The position numbers and the translations under genes were made by a program. This document shows positions 55,956-64,000 of a DNA stretch of 64,000 nt, piece by piece. Each line of letters opens with the position of its first letter. Position 1 is the stretch's first letter. Source of the stretch: Trichosporon coremiiforme. Taxonomy: Eukaryota > Basidiomycota > Tremellomycetes > Trichosporonales > Trichosporonaceae. The stretch lies in the NCBI GenBank assembly GCA_039545355.1, contig BCJJ01000050.1, positions 1-64,000 of the forward strand, given 5' to 3'. Below the pieces are notes generated by a model. That model had not been told where the DNA came from, made no database searches, and saw nothing but the letters and a program-made list of their open reading frames with translations.

Positions 55956-58491
55956 CTACTTGCCCACGCGCAGCTTGATCTTCGGGCCTCCGTTCGCGCC
56001 GTCCTTGGTCGGCGTCGCGTCCTTGGCGGCAGCGGCTCCCTTGGCCGCCTGCGCTCCGAGAGAGCCCTTCTTCCCAGCTGCGCCGTTGCGCTTGACAGGC
56101 ATCTGTCCCGGCTTGGCGGGAGGCGGCTGCGGCGCGAGCGGCGCGTATCCCTTCGAAGGGCTGCCGTCGACATCGCTGGAGGCGGGGCCGTTGAACTTGA
56201 TGCCGAGGAGGAGCTCGGCGGCGTCCAGATCCTGGCGCGTCGCACGGCGCACGTTCTGGTATGCCTTCTTCACCTTGTGCTCCTTCATCGCCGGGGCTTC
56301 CATCGGGCCGCGCTTGCGCTTGCGCCGCGCCTCGAGTCGGTTCCAGAAGTCGAGCTGAATCACCTTCTCCGGCACGCGGTAGCGGCGGTTGTTGATGACC
56401 ATGTCCTCGTGCGGAATCGCGGTCTTCGGCTCCTCCTCCGACTCGATGACCGTGATATTGCCGTTGTTGTACTCTCCCGGCTTGTCGACCTCGACAGTCT
56501 CGAGACCGTGTCGCACAGTTCGGCGGCGCGGAAGCACGTGCTCAGCGTGTGCGGGACAGATCCACTTGCGCGCGGCCGACGGCATGGACGCTAGCGGCGG
56601 GTCAAGGCAGTCCAGGTGCCAGTGCAGCGGGCAGATGTCGCACGACACGATGTGTCGCCACTGTGCGCCTGGCTCGCTAGCAGGCGTGCGCGAGGGAAGG
56701 GACGTGCCGCCGCACTTGTAGCACGCAACAGGACGATGCTTGCCATCGCGCAAGCGCAGCGGATCGCGCTCCTCCATCATTCCCTTGCGGCTGAATGTTA
56801 GCACTAGCAAGACCTCTGTAACCTACTCGTACTTGTTGCGTGCACTCTCCGTATCGAGGTACTCGCCCTTGGCTCCCGTGCCAACGCCGTTGAAGTACTG
56901 GCGGATCTCCTGCGGCAGACGGAACTGCTGAGGATTGTCCTGCTCCAGCTTGGCCGCCATCGTCTTAAAGATTGTCGTGATCGGCTTGTCCTTGGCGCGA
57001 ATGACGTCCACTCCCTTGGTTCCCGCCTGAATGTTAGCTCGCGACTTCATGAAGGGAGCTATCAGGCTCGTAAGCGTCCGCCGCGTTCAAGGGTGGGGCG
57101 GTGTGGATCGGCGTGCGAATCCCCACAACACACGTCAACCGCCTGTCGTACAGCGGAGACGTTCCCCACCCAGTGTCCGGACGCAGAGGGCATCCATGGC
57201 CCACTCCTACTCACCCGGTCAGCCTTGCACTTGCGGCAATACCACACTTCCTCCTTTGGCAGCTCGTCGATGCGGAGGGGCGGCTCGAGACACATAAAGT
57301 GGAAGCTGCGCGGGCAGCCGTCGCAGCACAGGAAGCGGCCGATGCCACGGCACACGGAGCAAAAGTCCTGGTTGACAAAGTGTTCGCTTGCGGGAGCGGC
57401 TTTTCCCTTGCCCTTGCCGCTGTTGTTCTGCTGCTGCGCGCCCTTGTTCGCAACGCGTGCCGATCCCCCGACCCGCCTTCCTCTTCCGGACGCGCTGACG
57501 CCTGAGCGCTCCAGTCCGTCGCGGCCGCGCGAGGACGAGGGCGTCGTGTTGCGCTCGCGCTCGCGGAGGACACGGCCGGCACTCGGGCCGACAATCGTCT
57601 GCACCTCGGCGGCGACCTCGTTCGAGGTCTTGTCGTTGAAGATGGACAGCGCATGGCCCGCTGGTGCGCCCGTTGCGGGCTGTGGCGTGTTGCGAGACGA
57701 CGGGACGGAGCTTCCATCACGACTGGCAGGCGTCGATGTCGCACCAGGCGAGCTGTTGCGGGTGACGCCGCGCCGGGGGCGCGTGCTCGGTGTCGGCGGC
57801 GCGGGCCTGGTAACGTAGTTAGCGTGTCTCCAAATGGAGGGCATGGGTGATGGCGAAAGAAGTAAGGAGTGCAAAGGACAGAATGTGGGTGATTGGCACA
57901 TTGGCACAAAGCAAGTTGCCACGCTCCTCTGGACGGCGAGGATGGGCGATGCAAGATGCACGCTCGCATCTGTCCCCCCTTATTACATCCGGGGCCGCAA
58001 CGCATGTGGCACACCGCGGGGTACACTCACTCTGAACGTCGCTTGCGCTTGCCAGCACTACTGGCAGGGGAAGATTGGCGGGCACTGGCGGGGATGCGAA
58101 GAATGACACTGGGGGGAGGCTGGGTCACGTTGGGCGTCCCTGCACCGGGCGTGTCGGCCATGTTGCCGTCGGACAGCGGGTCGTCCTTGTACGAGACGGA
58201 GGCCGACGCGCGCGTGCTCGGAGTGTCGATGTCCATTGGGAACGAGGTGGGTGTGTCGGTGGAAAGTTGTTGGTCAAGATTGGACATTGGTGGCGGTTGG
58301 TTCAGGCTGCGACTGAGGGAAGACGGGGTAGTGCCGGGTGGCGGCGTGTCAAAAGCGGCCTTGGACGCGGCCAGGCGTTCGACCGTGGAACCGTTCGGAG
58401 TGCCAGCGAGACTGGCAGGGTCGGGCTTGACGTCGATCGGGGCGTGGGACGGAGTGTAGAGGGCAGACGGCAAGCGTTCGTCGTCAGGCAT
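55956..58491 (-). CDS. RCO1: double-PHD chromatin protein, Rco1/PHF12-like (Rpd3S-type complex)
   Basis: Four exons: 58491-58031, 57806-57215, 57026-56827 and 56790-55956 (introns 224, 188 and 36 nt), 695 aa. Rco1 guides the Rpd3S histone deacetylase to transcribed genes. PHD 1: FCSVCRGIGRFLCCDGCPRS then FHFMCLEPPL and WYCRKC (about residues 315-349). Between the fingers is FRLPQEIRQYFNGVGTG, as in the Rco1 family. PHD 2: CYKCGG, then CDICPLHWHLDCLDPPLA and WICPAH (about 435-495). The N-terminus is disordered with TP sites; the C-terminus is Ala/Pro/Lys-rich. The donor at 57214 (gaccgg, gtgagt) and branch gctaac are needed to keep phase. Confidence 0.85.
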
Positions 58492-59686
58492 TCTCGTCGC
58501 GCCGATGAGTCACGCTAAAGAGGACGAGGGACGTGTGGGGCTTGATTGCACGAAGGGCCGGTCGTGATGGTCGATGCCGCCCGAACAATAGCGAGCGCGG
58601 GGCCTGCCTTGGGTGTGCGCTGCGTGCGGGGTGGTCGTGGGAGGTGCGGAGGAGACGGAGGAGTGCCGTTGGATGGATCGAGGGGGTGGATGGATTAGGT
58701 GAGGGGGCGGCGTTGGGTGAGAGATGGACTCACAGATGGCCACTGCCACTACAGTTCGCTGGGCGCTGGCTGGCTGGCGGGGGGAGGGTCACGGTGCCAA
58801 ATGGTGCCAACCACAACCGCCGGCCGTACGGCGATTTCTCATTTCGTGCGCGCCACTGTGGGTTTGTCCCCAGTCACTCCCAGCTGCATGCGTACAGGCG
58901 GGCCCCTCTGCGCGGACATGCACTCCTAGACTGCGTGCGTCCCAGGGCGCTCCACGCCGCCGTAGTCATCTTAGCTCCGTGCAGAAGTACATGGAACATG
59001 GCTGTCCTCATCGCTCAACGCCCATGCCTCCCGTGCCCCCCCCCCCGATCGCACCTCATCACTTGCCATAGTCTAGCCACTGGCCACTGTCGCCCCGCCG
59101 TAGGGCTGCCCTGCGCACCAGCACCCTGCCTCCCACAGAAGTGCATGCAGCCGTCACATGACCAGAACCCCATACATGTCCGTGCAAACTACATAGATAC
59201 AAGAATGAAATGTGTGCCCCTCTTCGACCCACCTCTCCACGAGAAGAAGAGGCGGGAGATACGTGAGCCTCGGTCAACCAGCGCCCGGCCCTCGGGCGAT
59301 CCCTCTCGGGTTCAAGCCTCTGGACCATACGGGCACCAGCTGGTTCATCTACCTCCCAATTAGCACGTTGATGGGCCATCGAGCAATGGGCCGCAAAACG
59401 GAATAGGAGAGGTGTAGGAGAAAGAACATCCATGCACAGGTTTTTCTCCCTTTATCCTCCCCCCAGGCCGGCAGGAGGGGCGAGCGCCCTCTTGCTTCGC
59501 CCTGACCCAGCCAACCGGCTATTTGGTCCCCCCACCTAACACATTGTCGTGAGGCGTTGCCTCCGAATCACTAGGAAGTGGCTGCTGCGCGATGCAAAGG
59601 GCAAATGCCGCTATCTGAAGTACATGACAATGTCACAATGGTAGATGGATCCGTACTGCACATACATAAGCTACTCTATGGAGGGG
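58492..59686. other. intergenic region upstream of the PHD gene
   Basis: 1.2 kb with the PHD-gene promoter and the 3' flank of the copper-fist gene. A B-box-like ggttcaagcct near 59310 has no matching A box. No gene supported. Confidence 0.55.
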
Positions 59687-62600
59687 TCACCAGGCTCTGT
59701 CTAAGTAATCGGTACTGAACACGTCAAACACGTCATTAACGACCGGAGCGCTCGCGGCGGGGTCCGGGACGGTCTGTCTGCTCGATGAAGATGATGTGTG
59801 CTGTAGCGGGGGCGGCACCGGAACATTCGGCACGGTAGTAGGCTCGACAGCGTCGCCGACAGTTTGCTGCCTCGCTTGTTGATTCAGCAGGGCCTGCAGG
59901 ATACGGTCGACATCGGTAGGGTTGAGCGGCTTTGAGAGGTCGATGATGTCCGGGTTGGCGGGCATGCCCTGGTGCTGCTGTTGCTGTTGAGCGTGGGTGC
60001 CGGCAGCAACAGCAGCGACAGCGGAGGCAACACTCTGCTGCGTGACCTGGGACAGCTGCTGGCTATGGCTGCCGCCTTGCGTCGGCTGCATCATCGGCAC
60101 AGAAGTAGGGAAGCCAGCACCATAGTTGGGGTAGTACAGGTTCGCATCCGGCTTGAAGAACGCCTGCGGGTTCTGGCCCGATGGATCCGAGGCATGCGGA
60201 GGCTGCGACACCTGCATGCCGCCGAGGGCGTTCGACTGGTGATTGGAGCCGGGTGCTCCTGTGTGGAAGTTGAAGTACAGGTTGTTCGCGTCGCTGGCGT
60301 TCGGAGCGGGTTGCTGCATCTGCTGGTGACTGCCGCCGCCCTGCATGTTAAACAAGTAGCCGTAGTCGGGTACCTGCTGCTCGCCGTGCGTGTCTGGGCG
60401 AGGAATCATTCCCTGCTGGGCGAGAGCGCCAGCGATCATGGACTGGATGTCACCAATGGAATGCTGCTCCATGTTCGGCCCGCGCGGGGACGGGTGACTG
60501 AACATTGTAATGTCGGTGGGCGACGTCATGTGCGAGCTGCCGGTCGCTTCCGTAGACGACGTCGGCTGCTGGGCGGTCTCATGATCGGAGCTCTGGTGCT
60601 GCTGCTGGGGCTGCGGGGGCTGTGGCTGCTGTTGCGGCTGGTCGCTGCCTTCATTTGCGGCTGGCAGTAACGAGTTTAAGTACGACATGAAGTCGACGTC
60701 GGACGCCGCTAGAGCGTTTGCGATCTCGTTCACACCGACCGACATGCCGCCTGATGCGTCGTCGCCGAGTGCGTCCTCCGTCGACGCAGCCGCAGGCGGG
60801 AGAGGCGAGACGTCGTTGGGAGTCTGAAGAGTGACAGGACCATTCGCCGGACTGCAGCAGCCCGACGACTGGGACGACGAGAACGATCCGCGGTGTACCG
60901 GGGAAGGCTGCCGGCTGCCTCCGGAACAAGATCTCGGTGGTGCGAGACGATCAGCGCCGCCTTTACCACAAGATCCAGAAGAGGAAGGCTTGGGTAAGAT
61001 CGGCCTAGGGTGCAGCGTCTGAGAGAGAGCCATCGGCGTCTTCGCGGCCGTCTTCGAACCCAAAGAGGTGGAACGCTGAATGGCAGCCCCTGAGCGATCG
61101 CCAATGGACGAGCGGCGGCCATCGACGACCTCCTTGGCACGCGAGACAGACGATGTGCGTCGGATGTTGGTGTGACAGCCAGGAGCCGTGGGCGGCGCGG
61201 GTGACGGGATGCGGTGGGAGAACGAGCTCGAAGCTGAAGCGTTCGATGGCGAGTTCGCGACAGAAGAAGTGACAGTCTCGTTGGCGCCGCCTCCGCAGCA
61301 CCCACCAGATGGGGCAGAGCTATCTCCCATGACAGTGTCACCGTCGTCACCACAGTTGCAGCTTTCGCAGCATCCGCAACAGTCGCTCTCGCATTTGCAC
61401 TCGCCAGGCTTGCACTGGCAGCGCCCGTTGCAGCATTCCAGAGGGCGTAACTGGACAATGCCGAATGCCTGAGCGGCATCCTCCGACATGTGGGCAGCCG
61501 GGGGAAGCACACCTGTATCGAGGGGGTTGAGATCGCGGCGGGTGGAGCGGGAAGGGTTGGGTGGAACATTGGCGGCAGCGATTTGGATGAGATGTTCGAT
61601 CGAGGTAACACCAGAAGGAATCGACAGGTGGTTCGCGCAGTCAAACCCACTCGTGCACTTGGAGCCGCAGCCCTCGTGGTGGTGGTGGTGGTCTCCGTTC
61701 GGTGGCGAGGTGGATGATCGGTTGCCGTGCGTTTCGCAGTTAGAACATTCGCACCCGTCACCACAAGTGCAGGCGCCGATAACGACATCTTCGGAGGTAG
61801 GGAACGAGACAGGCATGTCAGTGTCCATTGCCATGGACTCGACCTTGACACCGCCGTTCATGGCCGCCTTGTCAAACGAGGCAATACCAGGAAGACCCAG
61901 GGCAGATCGAGGAATCTCGGACGCAACGGAGCCGTCCTCCTTGAACACTGCGCCCAGGAAGGTGTTCATGTCAGACAACGGGCGGATGCGAGGCGGAGGA
62001 GGTCGGACACCACGGCTACTAGACTGCGACGAGATGGACTCGCTGCGCTGCTTGCCAGGACGAGGGGACGAGCTTCCGTTGGAGTAGGGCGAGTACAGGC
62101 GTACCTTGTGTACGTGCGGCGAGGTGTGTGCAGGGTGGTGCCTGTTGTCCGGGGAAGCCAGCGAGGCTGAGGTCATGGACAGGTTGGCGATACGGTTGAA
62201 GGAAGATGTCGGTGTCGTCGACCCCGAACTGTTGCTTCCTCCGTCTGATCGAGTAGTCGCCTTGGCCTTGAACATCTCGATAAGACTGTCCGTGACCTGG
62301 TTGCTGTCTCCGTTAGGCGACTTGGTACGAGCGTGTTCCTGGAGCAGGTCGCGACCGCTGCGTTTGGGCGCACAGCAGCGGCACCTGCCCGTCGTTTGGC
62401 AGTTGCAAGGGTTGAGCAAACTCGACACTGCATTGATCAGTTTCACGTCGCCGACATTCGTGAGACTCAAGGACTCACGTTTGCGTTCCGCAGCCTGGTT
62501 GGTCTCTCCGCCCAGACCGGTCAAGGCCTCGGCGGCGGCGGCCATCTCATGCACATCACGCAGGCCGTTCGGGAATGTCGCGTGCGAGCCGGGCTGGCCC

Positions 62601-63035
62601 TTCCTCGTCTCAACTATATCGGGGTTGGGAGTCGAGCTGGGTGTGTCCTTGGCAGATGGCTGCTGTGGCGACTGCGACTTTTGGGGGACGGGGGGCGACG
62701 AGCTCTTCGCTGCTGTCACAGACGGACCAGCCTGTCCCGGCATGATGGTCGAAGGGGTTTGGTTCTTCAGCTCGCCGCAGGCACACTGACGAGCGTCAGC
62801 ACACACGCCCAACCACTCTCCTTGAATCAGTTACCCCGTACCAACTTACCTTTGTGTGCACGCTGCCGCTGCTATGACCTCCCTTGCGTTTCTCGCGGCA
62901 GTACTGGCATTGCGTCGCCGGTCGGCCCTTCTTCTTCACTTCGAACAGGGGTCTGTCCGTGTGGGTGCACCCGGAGACGCGGTGCCCCTTGATACAGGTA
63001 GCGCATGCGAACTTTTTGTCGTTGATGAGGACCAT
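59687..63035 (-). CDS. CUF1: copper-fist transcription factor, Cuf1-like
   Basis: Exon 1 at 63035-62850 and a long second exon at 62785-59687 (64-nt intron) give 1094 aa. The start is a complete copper fist: MVLINDKKFACATCIKGHRV, then SGCTHTDRPL, KKKGRPATQCQYCREKRK and HTKCAC, where the splice makes the last Cys-X-Cys. This domain binds Zn and DNA and, with Cys clusters, senses Cu(I). Downstream clusters: CNCQTTGRCRCC, CTCGDGCECSNC, CNGRCQCKPGECKCESDCC followed by GCCESCNC. In Cryptococcus one Cuf1 controls both copper uptake and detoxification genes. The last third is Gln/Pro/Ser-rich, like an activation region. A further 51-nt gtgagt...cag segment at 62428-62478 could be spliced without changing frame. 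Confidence 0.92.
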
Positions 63036-64000
63036 GACGGGCAGTCGGCGTCGGTTCGGGCGCTCGGAGGGAAGAAGCGAGGAGAACCTAAGATTTGGGG
63101 TGTGGTAGGGCTTAGTCTCGGCTGAAAGTCGGGCGAGGACTGGGTCGAAAGCGCTGCTCTTTACGAGCAGTCAGAGAGTTGATTGGAAGGACAGGGGGCG
63201 GGGAGTATTATCCACAGGACAGAGAGGGGATCTCACGATATTCGGGTGGATGTGAGCGGGTGGCGGCTGGAGAGTCGAGTGTGTGTCTTAGGCTAGGATG
63301 AGTCGCTGAAGAATGGGTGTAGCGGGAAAGGAGGGCTCGACGGTGACCCCGAGGGGGTCGTTGCCGGCCAAGAGTTGAATGTTACTGCCTTTGCAGCAAG
63401 CAAGGCATTTGATCTGGCCAGAGGCGGGAAGGTGGTGTGTGGGTGGGCGGTGGTGGTGAGGTGGTAAGAAGGGACGAGGATGAGAATGGGTTGCCAGAGC
63501 CGAGGGAGAGCAGCGCCCCGTGTGTGGAGGTACGGTAGGTACGGAGTAGAATGGTAGCTGTGGGTGGTGGGTGGCCCAAATCCGTCTCACTTCTCTTTCG
63601 TCCTGTTCGGTGGGCTGGCGGCCTGGCGGCCACGGGGCTGCTATGGCTTGCTCGGTACCTGGCGAGGCGTATGCTCACGCTGGGACACAAATGAATGGCT
63701 GCATGGTGCATCGTGCTTGTGCTCGGTAGGCGACACGGGCAGGCTGCACGGCCTGAGGGATGGGTAGTCAGGTCAAATACTCTGCACAATCCTCGCGGCT
63801 GCTGCAGGTGCGGTGGCCAAAACGCCTTTACGCTTACAGAGTCAGCCCAAAGTATGCATCCGGATCGCTTTCCTGCAGGTACACCGGTACACCCGGCACC
63901 CCGTCGACGCTCCCATGCACTAAAAGCCCCCATTGCACCCACACCGCCGTGTGACAGCGCTACCGATGAAGCTTCGAAGCTCATCTAGCTCAGCATCATT
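63036..64000. promoter_or_regulatory. upstream region of the copper-fist gene
   Basis: 965 bp to the window edge. It must contain the copper-regulator promoter. No clear copper-response element was found by eye, and no gene is supported on either strand. Confidence 0.5.

Noticed and set aside
59290..59340. tRNA-like B box ggttcaagcct
   Set aside because: No A box at the right distance and no cloverleaf could be drawn by eye.

Overview
This window is eukaryotic nuclear DNA, most likely from a basidiomycete yeast of the Tremellomycetes (perhaps Trichosporonales; this is inferred, not proven). It is GC-rich with C-ending codons. Genes sit on both strands without operons. Almost every gene has introns, most of them only 33-60 nt, with gtgagt/gtaagt-type donors and a ctgac/ctaac branch motif just before the AG. 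I assembled the gene models by hand so that the splices keep frame and restore known family motifs; lengths quoted are for these models.

Layout: 1-3.9 kb shows no convincing gene. 4.1-10.25 kb is a graveyard of broken coding sequences: two related copies of one unknown family at 4.2 and 4.7 kb, short fragments at 7.2-7.6 kb, a protein with an in-frame stop at 8.1-8.6 kb, and an F-box-like gene with three in-frame TAGs and two frameshifts at 9-10.25 kb. A sugar-porter MFS gene (-) follows at 10.4-12.1 kb. INCENP/Sli15 (-, 12.3-15.3 kb) and haspin kinase (+, 15.5-17.8 kb) are divergent across about 220 bp. A CCHC zinc-knuckle, GW-repeat protein (-) lies at 18.1-19.7 kb, phosphoglycerate kinase with an N-terminal membrane segment (+) at 21.5-22.9 kb, an unknown TP/SP-rich protein (+) at 23.4-25.1 kb, a higher-order repeat at 25.2-25.5 kb, GINS subunit SLD5 (-) at 25.7-26.7 kb, and a dual hybrid histidine kinase resembling Cryptococcus Tco2 (-) at 27.2-32.9 kb.

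After a 2.6-kb gene-poor stretch come an OB-fold-like protein (+, 35.6-37.3 kb), an unknown cysteine-containing protein (+, 37.7-39.3 kb), NADH pyrophosphatase NPY1 (-, 39.4-40.9 kb), a SNF2-family ATPase (+, 41.3-45.9 kb), a large mitochondrial-type protein (-, 46.0-48.7 kb), SLX9 (+, 48.9-49.9 kb), an unknown basic protein (-, 50.0-51.1 kb), PEX11 (+, 51.9-53.0 kb), a YMC1-like mitochondrial carrier (+, 54.2-55.6 kb), a double-PHD Rco1/PHF12-like protein (-, 56.0-58.5 kb) and a copper-fist regulator of the CUF1 type (-, 59.7-63.0 kb).

Themes: INCENP and haspin belong to one pathway (H3T3 phosphorylation recruits the chromosomal passenger complex), and their shared promoter is the clearest functional pairing. 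NPY1 (with a PTS1-like SRL end) and PEX11 are both peroxisomal but unlinked. Very small exons recur: an ATG-only exon in SLX9, 8 nt in the mitochondrial protein, 9 nt in haspin and 14 nt in the transporter.
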